64,000 nucleotides of DNA from Hemerocallis citrina (Eukaryota; Streptophyta; Magnoliopsida; Asparagales; Asphodelaceae), in contig CM030365.1 of assembly GCA_017893485.1 (NCBI GenBank), positions 29,596,289 to 29,660,288 of the forward strand, written 5' to 3'. Made by a program: the position numbers and the translations under genes. Below are positions 44,521 through 56,235 of this stretch, one piece after another. The notes below the pieces were generated by a model. That model saw only the letters and a list, made by a program, of their open reading frames with translations. It did not search any database and was not told where the DNA came from. Position 1 is the first letter of the stretch. Every line of letters starts with the position of its first letter.

Positions 44521-45255
44521 ATGATTTCTAAGGAGGGAGTGGCAACGGATCCTCAGAAGATTGAAGCAGTCAAGGGATGGTCACAGCTGAAGACAGTGAA
44601 AGAGGTAAAGAGTTTTCTGGGTATGACTGTGTATTACCAGAAGTTTATCCAGAATTATGCAAGGATAGTTGTACCCCTTACATCGTTGACAAAGAAGAAC
44701 CAAAGTTTCGACTGGACGGAGAAGTGTGAAGATAGTTTCCAGGAACTAAAGAACCGATTGATCTCTGCACCAATATTGGTTTTACCTGAGGAGGATAAAG
44801 ACTATGTCATCTACAGCGATGCATCGTATTTGTGGTTCGGATGTGTGCTGATGAAGGGAGGCAATGTTGTATCTTATGGATCAAGACAGCTACGACCACA
44901 TGAAAAGAACTACCCGACTCACGACTTGTAACTTGCAGCCATAATCTTCACTTTGAAATCATGGAGGTATTATGTCTATGAAGCAAAGGTGGAGATATAC
45001 ACTGAACATAAGAGGTTAAAGTGTATTTACAAACAGAAGGACCTTAATTTGAGGTAGAGGAGTTGGTTGGAAGTCCTCGAGGATATCAGACCTGAAATCA
45101 TATATCATCTAGGAAAGGCCAACGTGGTAGCCGATGCGCTCAACAGGAAGAAAAGTGTGGCTACACTGGTAGCGACCTCGAAGGAGCTAGATGAAAAGAT
45201 CAGGCAAGCAGGCATTGAAGTAGTTGCTCAGCATATAAGTGTAGTTTTGGCATAG
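44521..45255 (+). pseudogene. Element C RT connection and RNase H
   Basis: [19 protein letters not shown] and [15 protein letters not shown] form the RT connection. [32 protein letters not shown] and [17 protein letters not shown] follow. An in-frame TAA replaces E before [45 protein letters not shown] continues, with a TAG after LNLR. HisD of TDHKS is TEHKR here. Confidence 0.87.
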
Positions 45256-46692
45256 TTGGTATTACAACCAAGCTTGAATGAGCGGGTAAAGAAGGCTCAG
45301 ACTGAAGATCCGGAGATAGAAGCCATGAAGAGGCAAGTGCATGAAGGATAACTGCCCGAATTCAGTATAAGAGAAGGTTCACTATGGTTTGGCAACAGAC
45401 TATGTGTACCAAAGGACAAGGAGTTGAGAGAAGACATCATGAAGGAAGCTCACTCCACATTGCTTGCGATTCACCCCGGGAGCACCAAGATGTATCGTGA
45501 TATAAAACAGTACTATTGGTGGTCAGTTATGATGCAGGACATAGCAGAGTTCGTGGCCAAATGTCTGGCGTGCCAAAAAGTTAAGGCCGAGAATCAGAAA
45601 CCAAGAGGATTGCTACAGTCTCTACCCATTCCAGAGTGGAAATAAGAGAACATCAGTATGGATTTTATAACTGGATTACCCAGGAGCCCTAAAGGAAATG
45701 ACTCGATATGGGTGATTGTGGACCGATTAACAAAATCGGAACATTTTCTTTCAGTAAAGATGACCTGGTCAGTCGAGAAGTTGGCCGAAATCTATATCGA
45801 GAACATAGTGAAGATACATGGAGTGCCGGTGTCGATAGTATCCTACCGAGATGCAAGATTTACATCTTGATTCTGGCAGAGTCTACAGTCAGCGTTGGGA
45901 ACCAGAACAGACTACATCAAAGATTTTCATCCACAGACTGATGGACAGACAGAGGGGTCAACAGGATTTTTGAAGACATGTTGAGGGCATGCATTTTGGA
46001 CTTCGGAGGAAGTTAGAAGAAATACCTAGCCTTGGTAGAGTTTGCCTGCAATAACAGTTATTAGGAAAGCATTGGTATGGCACCATATGAAGCCTCGTAT
46101 GGCAGGAAATGCAGAACACCCGTGTGTTGGTACAAGGTAGGAGAGCGACGGATGTATGGGCTAGAGATCGTACAACAAACCTTGGAGAAGATCGAGCTTA
46201 TTCAGAAAAGACTACAAGGAGCACAAAGCAGGCAGAAGAGCTATGCCGACAACCACCGAAGATAGCTGAAATTTGAGGAAGGTGATTCTGTATTTCTCAA
46301 GGTGTCGCCGACAAAAGAAGTTATCAGGTTCGGAAAGGGCGAAAAGTTAGCTCCGAGATACATTGGACCATACAAGAATCTGAAGAGGATTGGTAGGATG
46401 GCTTATAAGTTGGAGCTACCGACCGAGTTATCTCAAGTGCGGATGAGTTCCACGTCTCTATGCTACGGAAGTATGTGCCGGATTCGAGCAATTAGTTACC
46501 AGAGGTTCCAGAAAATCTGCAGATTAATCTTTCCTACAAGGAGCAACCGGTCAGGATACTTGATCATCAGGACAAGGTACTAAGAAACAAGGTTATCCTG
46601 ATGATCAAGGTTCTCTAGAGGAATCAATTCGTGGAAGAAGCCACCTGGGAGCCGGAGAGCCGTATGAAGGATTTGTATCCAGATTTGTTTTA
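45256..46692 (+). pseudogene. Element C integrase and chromodomain-like tail
   Basis: The zinc-finger part is EAHSTLLAIHPGSTKMYRD...CLACQKVKAE. The core has [17 protein letters not shown], then SYRDARFTS, in which Y replaces the catalytic D of (F/S)DRDARF, then [11 protein letters not shown]. Several stops and frame changes follow EWK, FTS and [26 protein letters not shown] is the GPY/F segment and the end matches the ATWEPE..MKDLYPDLF tail. A missing active-site residue plus stops exclude activity. Confidence 0.85.
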
Positions 46693-46753
46693 GGTGTGGT
46701 TTGTCTTTCTTTTCTTTATCCCACTAGTGTCATTCTGGGGATAGAACGATTCT

Positions 46754-46766
46754 AAGGAGGGAGTAA
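46754..46766 (+). other. Polypurine tract of element C
   Basis: AAGGAGGGAGTAA next to the 3' LTR, identical to that of element D. Confidence 0.82.
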
Positions 46767-46796
46767 TATAATACCCCGGATAATATAATGCTTTTG

Positions 46797-46857
<61 letters not shown>

Positions 46858-47026
46858 GAGAAAAAGGGGTATGAGCAACTTGCTCATTTAGTAAATAGGC
46901 AATTAATGATGTGGCATGCATGTGATTGGAAAATCCTTAAAATGGTTAGTTGTCCAATGTATCACATGCATGCTACATAATTAATTGCTCATTTACTAAA
47001 TGAGCAAGTTGCTTATATCCCTTTTA

Positions 47027-47086
<60 letters not shown>
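46797..47086. repeat. (AT)n microsatellite split by a MITE
   Basis: AT runs at 46797-46857 and 47030-47086 flank the MITE. The 5' LTR has one run of about 60 bp, so here the two halves have each grown or the run was longer at insertion. Confidence 0.9.
46858..47029. mobile_element. Inverted-repeat MITE in LTR C
   Basis: About 172 bp. The left arm runs GAGAAAAAGGGGTATGAGCA, ACTTGCTCATTTAGTAAAT, through GGCATGCATGTGA. The right arm is its reverse complement with few mismatches, leaving a loop of about 40 bp (TTGGAAAATCC...). Arms of about 65-70 bp would fold into a long hairpin. The flanking AT run hides the target duplication; TA or a longer AT string is possible, so the superfamily is uncertain. 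Absent from the 5' LTR, so it is younger than C. Confidence 0.85.
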
Positions 47087-47088
<2 letters not shown>

Positions 47089-49728
47089 CAGTGTTTGTTT
47101 CATTATATATGTATGAATGATGGAGTGCGTTTATGTTTGCGGGGCGGTTCGTGTGGATGGTTGTGTTCCAGATGGTACACGAGAATGAGAAGGACCGATA
47201 CTAGTACATATACTAGTTTTGAGTGCGGTGTCTATGCAAATTTGCAATTGTATGGTATTACAATAGGTATACTTTGCATGCACTAAAATCAAACCTCTCA
47301 TCTCTCATTTAGATCTTGTTCAAGACCAAAAAAAATTCATTTCAAGCTTCATCTAAAAAACAAGGGGCTAGAACCGTGGTTTTGGGGAAAACCACCTAGC
47401 CACCTCACCCTACCCCCTCCCCTATTTTGGGCCCGCCTACCCCCCCCCCCCCCCCCCTTCTGTCCCTCACTCCTCCCTTGATTGAAAACCCCCTTCTCAT
47501 CTCTTGAGCTCTGGAAATTTCAGAAAATATAAAAAAGGAAGGAGTGAAAGGAGGTACAAGGGAAAGTGTTCTCAAGCTTGGAGTAGGATTTTGGAGGAGG
47601 AAGCTCAAGGAACACCCCATCTTCTCAAGCCAACTAAGGGTGGGGAGTTCTTTGAACTTTTTCTTGTTCATTCTTGTTTAATTTCTTGGAAGCATGAGTA
47701 GTACTAGTATGAGAATGGTTGTATAAGAGTAGATTGTTGGAATCTGAAAGTAAAAACAAAAAACATGATCTGCATGTCATTTTTCTGAATTTTCAGAGAA
47801 CAAAATACTTGGAATTTGATGATGAAATTTATACAAGATGATTTCGTGTATGTCCAGAAGATGCATGATTTATTTCGGAATGTTCTAATGATATTTGACA
47901 ATTTAATAAAATCAGTTTTGAGGACTGAGTCGTAAGGAAGATGCTGGGTCTATCTATTGTGATAACTGAACTTGTGGGAAATCTTAGAATTAATTGACAC
48001 ATGATATAGTTCTAAAAATTTTACCAGTTTGTCTTGAATGCATCTAGACTCTATGAAAAAATCATGAAGTTATTTGAATGAAGTTTGATGCATGTTCTAA
48101 ATTAATTAATCAAGAGTAGTCAAGACAGTAAATGAAGAACATGAGAACTTTTATGCATATTTTCAATAGGTAGAACTCTTGGATTACTTGGAATTTGGAT
48201 ATGAAACTTTTTGCATGTTGTACATGTTGATGTCTAGTTTCTGTAGTACAAATTTGATGACCATTTGATGAGTATGTGATTTATGATGAATATTTTGGCA
48301 TCTACTGTGCAGAACACAGTCAGTTGTGACACTCTGATAAGATGGTACTTTTGTGGCTCTGTAAGAGTAGAATTTGAGGAAGTTTTCTACTAGGATGTTG
48401 TATTAGACATCTAGAGCTTTCCAAGAAGCCCTATTTGAAGCAATTCCTGTGAGTAGATTATTATATATGATTTTTGCAAGACTGGACAGAAACCAGACTC
48501 TGAGCTGAACACTCTGTTTGAGTAAAGTCTTATGTGTGGTTCTGTATACCTGAGAGTAATGATTGTTTTAGGGTAATCAAGTGACATACTTTTGGATTGG
48601 TGATCAACTAGGAAGTTTTAGAGAACATTCACACCTTTCCACAGAACCGAGATTTCTATCATTCCAATGAGCAGGTAGAGTTTTATGCTATCGGTAGGGT
48701 GCAGCTAGTGTACAGGAAGTACACAAGTTGAGGCTTGAGATGATATTTTGAGGATTTAGATGACTGAATCTGAGGTGATGATCAACTAGAGAGTTGTAGC
48801 CTAGGTCTTTACCTTTGCAGACTGGGCCTGAACACCCAAATCTGTGTTGTATTGTGGGAGTTATGATCCTTTTAAGTTTCAAGCAGAAACACCTGTAGTT
48901 GTTTAGTCTTGGTTTTGACTAAGTGTTAGTAGAACCTTTCCCCTTTTTGTACCTAAGAGTTGATAACTAGCTGTTTAAGGATGAATGTTGTCGATTTGTT
49001 GGTCTTGTTGGTGTTGACTCCTGTTGAGGATGTTGTGACTCGAGTAGTCACTATGGTAGGGCAATACCCTACGTCTATCGACCATAGATGTGAACTTCCG
49101 CCGAGGTGTTGGACATCCAAGTTGGTGCCATCCAGTGTATTCATGACGGTTAAGGATGAACACGGGCCATGGTGTGGTACGATTCCAAGGTAGGGGAAGT
49201 GGCGAGCAGGATTTGCGTCGCCGGGGTCAGTGGTCGATAGGCAGAGTTTTGGAAGCAATCTTTTACGTGAATGGCTAGAGTGAGTCTTCGATTAGAGTGA
49301 TGTATTAGGGGTATGTAAAATTGCATTAGTACTAACAAACCATAGTCGGGTGTTGTACTTTTCCTATCGTAGGGATACAGATTTGGTTCTCAGGTGCTGA
49401 GTTCGCGGGTCTCGTATCTCAATCTGTTAATTCCCAAAAAGCCGGGGTAAGGAACGGGAGAGGTGCTCCTATCGGATAGGTAGATTTGACCCTCGAGGTT
49501 GTCATGTTCATATGCGCATGGGCTTTGTTCTGTATGAGAACCATTGACGTCATTGGACCGGATGGTTTTCATGGCTTTTTGACTGAGGTTCGTGTGCGGG
49601 TACTAAGTGGAAAATGCGATCACCACTTTTAGGGACTGCAGTACGGGACTAGACAGAATGACTGCAACCTCCTTAGACACGGAAATCTATTCGGAATAGG
49701 TTGAGTAGAAGAGTAGGATACATGGCGA

Positions 49729-49795
49729 GGGTTTGAATCTCTGAAATGTAGAGAAAGACGGCTAGATTTTGGGGCATATGTAGTATGGGATGCAT
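49729..49795 (+). other. Shared LTR module, C 3' LTR
   Basis: GGGTTTGAATCTC (49729-49741) and TATGTAGTATGGGATGCAT (ending 49795). The first box has two changes from the 5' LTR copy; the second box is unchanged. Confidence 0.72.
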
Positions 49796-49980
49796 GTGTT
49801 TCCAAAGTCTTGCTTGCATTAGAAAGAGGCATGTTATTTATGCATCTAGTTGTAAGATCATGGCATGCATCAACACTATAGCCCGAATCCATTAACCCCT
49901 ATTTGTCACATCACTTTTCTCTTTTGGATAAATTATGGTTGTGATTGTTAGTTTGGAGATCGCTGTTATTATCAGCATTG

Positions 49981-50000
49981 CGTCAGTCGAAGTACTGACA
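49981..50000 (+). other. Stem-loop in C 3' LTR
   Basis: CGTCAGT, loop CGAAGT, ACTGACA; the last pair of the stem is lost relative to the 5' LTR. Confidence 0.5.
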
Positions 50001-50265
50001 TTCCCCACCTTGTAGGTATCCGGAGCCGATTCACAGGTACAGTAGAGCTTGAGTTGGTCCAAGCATCCAAGGGACATATTCAAGTGTTATTGTATTATTT
50101 GTAAATATTGTAATTTTATTTGGATATTGTAACACTTGTAAATGTAACATTTATATGGAATAAAAGTTTTTATTTTCCTGTACTTTTCTGTGATTGTGGC
50201 TATTTTGAAGTTCGACTCTTAGAGTAGGGTCTCAGATTTCTAGTATGGAGATCTGAGGTGCTACA

Positions 50266-50270
50266 TATAT
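50266..50270. repeat. Right TSD of element C (TATAT)
   Basis: Matches 1103-1107. Confidence 0.75.
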
Positions 50271-51248
50271 GCACACATGAAAGATTCAATGTTTGGAGTC
50301 AAAAGTGGCATGATGTCAACTAAATTGGAGTTAGCTCGTATAAATACTCAATATACCCAACGAAAGAGATGAATAATGTATAATACGATAAACAAAGAGA
50401 TCTACTTGCAACAGTTTCAACAAAACTTGAATTTGATACAACTAAAAATTCAAGAGGAAGTGACTTGCCTTAATAACGGTGAAATTGAATATCAAGAATA
50501 AAGGGATAAGGATCCAAAAGCAACGAACCTACGAACTAACACAAAATAACACGTGCAACATACGTGTAAACATAGAGCCCAAAGCAACAGTAGCAAGAGA
50601 TCAACCACGAGAGCAAGAGGGCAAGGCCAGCGGGGGGTTGTCGGTGTCGCAGGTAGCTGCGCGACAGGGGAAGGGCGTCGACGGCAACGCTACTAGTGGT
50701 CATCGATCGGAAGGGACCCGCAGCAATGGGGTGTCCTGTTGCCGACGAGGAACGGGGAAGGGTGGTCGGGTTTTGGGGTTTGGTGTGCTGGGCATTGCCG
50801 AGGGTTGTCGACGAGGAGGGGGACGCTCAGGAGGGCGCCGGAGGTCGGGGGGATGGTCGGAGTTGGCCGGGGAAGAAGATAGCGATGGGTTTTGGAGTTT
50901 GGGCGGGAGATTTGGACGGGGAGAGAGAAAACAAGGAGGAGAGAGTAAGCGGCTCTAGGGTTTCAATTTGCACAATTTTTAGGGTTTGCGATAGAGTTGT
51001 ATTTGTAGGGTAAAATTAGGATGTGGGTTAGCCTCTTAGGATCCAATAATAGCGGTTTTGGGTTAAGAACAATTGAAATTGGGTTTTAGGGTTCAATAAG
51101 AGATGAGTTTAAAATAATAGGGTTCAAATAAAAATACACACAATTATATAGAAGAAAATACAATCAATAAGAACAGCTTCACAAGAAGAACGGGGAATTT
51201 CATGAACAAGATTTAATTAAAATAATCAAGAAACAAAAATAGATTATT
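50271..51248. other. Unassigned flank with GC-rich island
   Basis: 50600-50960 is strongly G-rich on the plus strand with many CG dinucleotides. It ends in GGCTCTAGGGTTTC, whose reverse (GAAACCCTAGAGCC) is common in plant 5' leaders. Read on the minus strand it looks like a pyrimidine-rich leader. A 159-codon plus frame covers it (50479-50958) but is G/R-rich low complexity with no domain. The rest (50271-50600 and 50960-51248) is AT-rich with nothing recognisable. Confidence 0.45.
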
Positions 51249-51678
51249 TTATTCAATTACAAATAAAATATTACAAAAAGAGGAAAAATGAAAATAGCGG
51301 AAACGGTAGTTACAGAGCTTCCCATATAGTTGATTCTCCCTCAAAGTCTGCAAGACAACCCTCAAATCCTCTGCATGGTCTTCCCTGTTTCGAGAATACA
51401 CCTGGATGTCGTCGATGAACACCAGCACAAATTTGTCAAAGAACGGTAAGAACCCCCTATTAATCAGACTCATGAATACCGGTGGTGCATTAGTTACTAA
51501 AAAGGGCATTACTGAGGACTCATAATGTTCATTTCTCGTGCAGAACGTCGTCTTCTAAATATCCTCAGTCATTACTTTCAACTGATGATAGCCAGAGTGA
51601 AGATCCAGCTTCAAGAAAATTGAAGCACCCCCAAGCTGATCGAACAGATTGTCGATCCTCGGTAGCGTGTATCGGTTC
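51249..51678 (-). pseudogene. RT fragment of another gypsy family
   Basis: Minus-strand motifs: [21 protein letters not shown] (51605-51678), [12 protein letters not shown], an in-frame stop, [20 protein letters not shown], then [19 protein letters not shown] and [17 protein letters not shown]. The catalytic FIDD is intact, but G of PFGLTN is changed. The [11 protein letters not shown] string differs from the [11 protein letters not shown] of B and C, so this is a separate family. It is cut at about 51320 on one side and by LTR H at 51679. Confidence 0.85.
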
Positions 51679-52429
51679 TGTAACCCCCATTTCCTATTAT
51701 ACGGAACTGTATTTTATTTTTTTCTTCGTATTGTTGTATCTTAAATTCTTCCGTAATTCTCTTTATTCTTTTAAATCCTATTACATACATTCAGTAAGTA
51801 TTATTTTATCAAGCCCAATTCACCTTATAGTTTGTAAGCTCAATCTATTTTGATTTGCAATTATTTTCTCATGTCTTAGCCCACTTTATTTAATTTCTTA
51901 TTTTATTATGAGCCCATAGTTCATTCTTAGCCAAATATATTTTAATTGCTATTATTTTTTCATAGCCCATTCTACAATTTTATTTGTGAAGCCCAACCCA
52001 AATTATTTAACTTTTTATTTTGATGTGAGCCAATAATTCATTTCATGGTCAACTCAACCCAACAAACCTCACATTCCAACTCCTCATAACAGCAAATCCC
52101 TTCACCTCCATAACTCCCAACCCCATTTCATTCTAATTAAAAAACTATTAATCAACTCTTATAACCTACCCAACTAGCACTAAAATTAATTACCTTTATT
52201 AAACATCCCATTATAATATTATTAATATATAGATTTTATTATATTATAAACCCCAACTGCACCCTCTCGCTCTCCCGATCTCACCTTCTCTCTCTTCTCT
52301 CTCTTCTCTCCCTCCTCTGTCTTGAAACAGATCGCCAAACCCAAACCGCAGCCAACAATTATCATCATCGCCTCCACTATCCTCGTTGTTGACAGCACCC
52401 GCCTGTCGCTCGCCTCCACCTAAACCCAA
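51679..52429 (+). repeat. LTR H, truncated
   Basis: It begins TGTAACCCCCATTTCC inside the RT fragment, with left flank GGTTC. Read plus, it has an AT-rich U3-like part, a TATA box at 52244-52250 and a CT-rich leader (TCTCTCTTCTCTCTC). It is cut by G at 52430. The other end was not found, so it could also be a piece of a host promoter, but the TGTAAC start argues for an LTR. Confidence 0.6.
52244..52250 (+). promoter_or_regulatory. TATA box of LTR H
   Basis: TTATAAACCCCAACTGCACC followed within about 20 bp by a CT-rich tract of about 60 bp. The spacing fits a plant core promoter with a pyrimidine-rich leader. Confidence 0.45.
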
Positions 52430-52679
52430 TGTAACACCTCGAATTCAAAAACATACTGAATTTGAAGTTCCATAGGATCTTTACACTTCACTTCGTACAA
52501 ATTTATAAGGAAATTTAAACTTTATTTTACATTAGAGTTACATTTATATTTACACTTAAACAGCGGAAGCAACTTACAAAATTTACATAAATAAATTTAA
52601 AACACTTGAAACATTCTTTAAGCTGCTCGCATACTTTAATCTTTGTCAATTCCTGTATCCCACATAAAGACTTTGGGCA

Positions 52680-52700
52680 CGTCAGTTCATTCAACTGACG
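52680..52700 (-). other. Stem-loop in A-type LTR
   Basis: Stem CGTCAGTT / AACTGACG, loop CATTC, about 250 bp from the LTR 3' tip. The solo A LTR has a decayed form (about 2521-2542). It is the same stem as in C and F with an extra pair. Confidence 0.55.
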
Positions 52701-52893
52701 AGATATTATACACGGCCATCCTCTCTATGCAGAAACAGTATAACGATTCTCAATGCTTAACAAACCACAAATTTGTTCACAAACAAAGCTAAGGGGACTA
52801 TCCTATTGATGTCGTGTTGTGATTGTGAGCCTAGTCCTTAATGTAATTTATTTTTATTATTAGATTACACTAATGCTCACTTGTTCGGATTCT

Positions 52894-52962
52894 ATGCATC
52901 CCATACTACATAGGTCCGAGGGCAAGCCCTTAATCGTTCTTCAACTTGTAGGGTTCGATCTC
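52894..52962 (-). other. Shared LTR module, A-type LTR of G
   Basis: Minus sense: GAGATCGAACCC (about 52951-52962), then CCTATGTAGTATGGGATGCAT (52894-52914), then AATCCGAACAAGTGAGCATTAG. Confidence 0.7.
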
Positions 52963-53927
52963 TTGCCATGATTTAATCTACTACTGTAACTACACTAAGT
53001 ATCCTAGATGTCCTATGAGTTACTAGCCCATGTCCAGACAACCTGGAGGGAAATTCCACGTCGTGACATGACGCATCATGCAGAGCCTATGGTCAATTCA
53101 GCCTCCGTCATGGACTATGGCATCACCCGTAGTCAATCAAACATCCCACAAGCGTCGCCATGATCTCGATAATTCTGGAGTAATGTCCACACCAAGACAT
53201 GACTCATCAAGTAGGCAACCTATGAATCACTCTCACACCGTAGACTCGATGCCCTCATACTTGTGTTTTTCTCTTACTTTCATCACGTCTTCTCTATTGT
53301 TTGGTCCTTAATTGTATGAATCATGAATAAAAATCAATTTCTATGGTTGACTCTTTTCCCTATACCGGTCTTAGCCACCAATCAACGCATTTGACCGAAA
53401 CCTGGTCTTTTATCTCAAATATCATATCAACATTTCTTTTATCACCGGTATGAGGCTTAGCTACTCCCTAGTTCTTAATTTTAACTCATAATTAGAACAT
53501 CGAGTTTTTCATACTCATAAGATCTTTTTCCATGATTAACAATAATTTCATTTCATGTTCATAGCACTTGTATATTCATGTTCTATCATAATTCATCAAG
53601 TCATTCAAATTTAATTTTATACACAATCTCATGCATAAACAATATAATTTCATTTTTCTAACTTGTCACAATCCTAATTTATTCTTTTCACAAAATTTCT
53701 CTTATCCTTGTTTTAACAATACTAAATCTAACATTCATACTTTCGTTATCAAAACTCTTTTCAAATCATCTTTTAATCAATGTATTTTTTTTAATCCAAG
53801 GACAATTTAAACTTACAATTTATAGTAAATTCTTTCTTGTAAAAATAGTCACAAATTCTCATTTATACTAGGCCAAGGATTATAGAAAATTATCTCATGA
53901 AATTTGGATATCATTTGAACTTCAGGG

Positions 53928-54180
53928 TAGTCGACTGTTAAGCATACCCAGTCGGCTGTTCTGCGAGGTTCGAAAGCTCGAAAGTAAATAATCAGAGCAG
54001 TCGACTATTAAAATATGGTCGGTTGACTGTTTCGTAATAATTTAAACTCGAAAACAATTAGTCAGGGCAGTCGATTATTAAAATACGATCGGTCGACTGT
54101 TCAGTAGCTAAAATTTGAAATTTCCATCACTTGACAGTCGACTGTTGACTCTAATTTGGTCGACTGTCGATTGCACCAGG
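53928..54180. repeat. GTCGACTG motif cluster, A-type LTR of G
   Basis: Repeated AGTCGACTG / GGTCGACTG motifs, several with one change (AGTCGATTA, GGTTGACTG), separated by AACTCGAAAACAATTAGTCAGGGC-type spacers. Same layout as 22065-22285. Confidence 0.7.
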
Positions 54181-54908
54181 TCGCTATTTAGAGTAAATCA
54201 TGAATATATTTTCGACATTGAAAACAAGAATCACAATTGTACCGATCTACAATCTAGATTTCTACGAGAACACTTCTTTATTTTCTCACTTATTAGCGAT
54301 CTACAATATTTTTAGAACACCAATTTCCATCTTTTCTACAATAGTGTGTCTAATTTAAGAGATCAACATTTTCATGATGCATTTGATCACAATTTGTCTC
54401 GTAAACATAAATTTCTCCATAAAGCATAATTCACAAACACAAAGCATGACAACATGAAAGATTCTAGCACTTTAATTCACAATTCATCCATTAGCAATCA
54501 TTTTATCAAACATTCTCTAATTTATCATTTCATCTCAAAACAACCATAAGTCAAATTACTTAGTTTCCTCTTAGTAGCAATTAATTCCTAGCATGGTAAC
54601 TAAATTAGAAACATGAAAAACGCCCACCTTATTTGGAGAGAAAATTCACAAAAGTCCTAGGAAAAACTCCAGGAATGCACAAAAGGGCCTTCTCCTCTTA
54701 GTGAATGATGAGTCCAAGCTTTGCTCCTGGGTGTTTGCCGCAAGCTCCTTGCTCCTTGGATGGATTGGCCGGCCTCCTCTTGATGGAACACACGCAAGCA
54801 CACTCATTTTTTTTTAGAACTCACTCAACTCTCACTATTTTGCTCACTAATGTATTTCTTGCTCTTATGATAAAGAATAGGTGCAAGAATAGCTAATGAA
54901 AAGGGGGG

Positions 54909-54916
54909 TATTTATA
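54909..54916 (-). promoter_or_regulatory. TATA box, A-type LTR of G
   Basis: Minus strand TATAAATACCCCCC, the same context and distance from the LTR 5' end as in the solo A LTR. Confidence 0.65.
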
Positions 54917-55463
54917 GAAAATTTTAGTGAAAATAAAGGGCTAGGATTAAATCAAGTGGTTTAGGATCAAGGGCTTGGATGAAATAGGGAGTCGCTATAA
55001 CTTCCCCAATGCAAATAACCACCTCTCCACCTCATCCGCTCTCCCTTTCTCTTGATTCTATCCGGCAACACCCAAAGGGTGTGTTGCACACCCTAGTGCA
55101 AACACGTGTTATCTAGTGCCCCCCTTTATTACAAGTTGTTCATGTATAATTAATTTTTTTGTTCATAGAATGAGTCAACACTACAAGTTAGATTATTAAA
55201 AGAGATTAAAAATAAATGGGCTCACTAATGGGCTAACTAACCATGGGCTTCATTAATTTAATTAGTTAATTAATTAAGGTGGGCTACAAAAGACAATTAG
55301 CCAAAAATTAAATTAGGATATCTTAAATAAAAGAGAAGAAAAATAAGATTTCTAATTCATAAAATATTTTTAGAAAGATACATGCATAAAAATTACACGT
55401 GCACAATACGTGAAAATAAAAATACATTCAAATTAATACGATTAAAAAATCCAGAATGTTACA

Positions 55464-55478
55464 GCACTCTCTCCTTAG
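55464..55478 (-). other. Polypurine tract of G
   Basis: Minus strand CTAAGGAGAGAGTGC immediately before TGTAACATTCTGG. Confidence 0.7.
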
Positions 55479-55569
55479 AATAGTTCCGTCTCCGGAACTA
55501 CAATTAAAGAGTGAGGAAAACAAGACAATAAGAAAATAAGAAAAAAAAAAAGAAGATACAAGACACAAA

Positions 55570-56235
55570 TCAGACAAAGAGCTCAGGATGATCCTTCAAC
55601 ATCCTCTCCTCAGGTTCCCAGGTAGCCTCTTCGACCAACTGGTTCCTGCAGACTACTTTGACCATCGGTATCGTCTTATTCCTCAAGACCTTCTCCCGAC
55701 GATCCACAATCTCAACTAGGAGCTCAATGTAAATCAAATCCACTTGCAAACCTTCCGACACTTCGGGCAAATGATGACTCGGATCGGGAATATAACCTCT
55801 CAGCATAGACACATGAAAGACATTGTGTACCTGAGACAATTCTTCCGGTAACTCCAGCCGGTAAGCAGTTTTCCCGATCCTTTTCAATATCTTATACGGG
55901 CCTATCAACTTTGGGGCTAACTTCCCACTATTTCCAAATCGTATCACACTCTTGCTAGGTGAAACCTTCAGAAAGACAAAGTCACCAACCTCAAACTCGA
56001 GGTCCCTCCTCCGATTGTTTGCATAGCTCTTCTTCCTACTCTGAGCATCCACTAACCTCTTTTTTATCAGATTAATCTTTTCAGAGGTTTGCTGTACAAT
56101 CTCAGGCCCAAACATCTGCCGCTCCCCTACTTCGAACCAACAGACAGGTGTTTTGGACTTCCTGCCATACAGAGCTTCGTATGGAGCAATTCCAATACTA
56201 GTCTGAAAACTGTTGTTGTAGGCAAACTCCACCAA
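55570..56235 (-). pseudogene. G integrase end, GPY/F and chromodomain-like tail
   Basis: This 221-codon open segment is the best copy of this region in the window. Order: VEFAYNNSFQTSIGIAPYEALYGR, CWFEVGERQMFGPEIVQQTSEK, LEFEVGDFVFLKVSP, FGNSGKLAPKLIGPYKILKR, LSQVHNVFHVSMLRGYIPD, then VEIVDRREKVLRNKTIP, VEEATWEPEERMLKDHPELFV and stop. The last block has the aromatic and acidic pattern of a chromodomain (TWEPE). It shows what the stops in B replaced. It probably acts in target-site choice on chromatin. Confidence 0.9.

Larger units (their letters stand above)
1108..50265 (+). mobile_element. Element C: outer Ty3/gypsy element with nested insertions
   Basis: This plus-strand LTR retrotransposon is reconstructed from four separated pieces. 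They are the 5' LTR (1108-2269 and 23754-25873), the PBS, leader frame and gag (25881-27620), the rest of gag and pol (43145-46692), and the 3' LTR (46767-50265). The order is gag-AP-RT-RH-INT with an iMet PBS and a purine tract, as in Tekay/Del-type chromoviruses. Without the insertions the element would be about 12 kb. All domains carry stops or frameshifts. The nested insertions (A with B inside it, and D with E and F inside it) each have their own duplications, which orders the events. Confidence 0.88.
46767..50265 (+). repeat. Element C 3' LTR (3499 bp)
   Basis: It begins TATAATACCCC, a G-to-A change of the usual TG, and ends GGTGCTACA. It matches both halves of the 5' LTR in order and is uninterrupted except for the MITE at 46858-47029. 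It also has an 18-base C run at 47440-47457, where the 5' LTR has mixed sequence (CTCTCTCCC). Confidence 0.92.
52430..55463 (-). repeat. A-type LTR (3' LTR of G)
   Basis: 3034 bp from TGTAACACCTCG to GAATGTTACA. Uninterrupted relative of the solo LTR at 2270-23748, showing the empty site for the B array near 52703 (GATATTATACACGGCC). It is followed by a purine tract on the minus strand, which shows it is a true 3' LTR. Confidence 0.88.

Noticed and set aside
50479..50958. 159-codon G/R-rich frame
   Set aside because: No domain, composition set by the GC-rich island, and a second frame (50696-51013) is equally open. Kept only as part of the unassigned flank.
52425..52429. TSD for G as one insertion
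   Set aside because: CCCAA does not match GGGCC at 62324-62328, and the LTRs differ, so no TSD was called.
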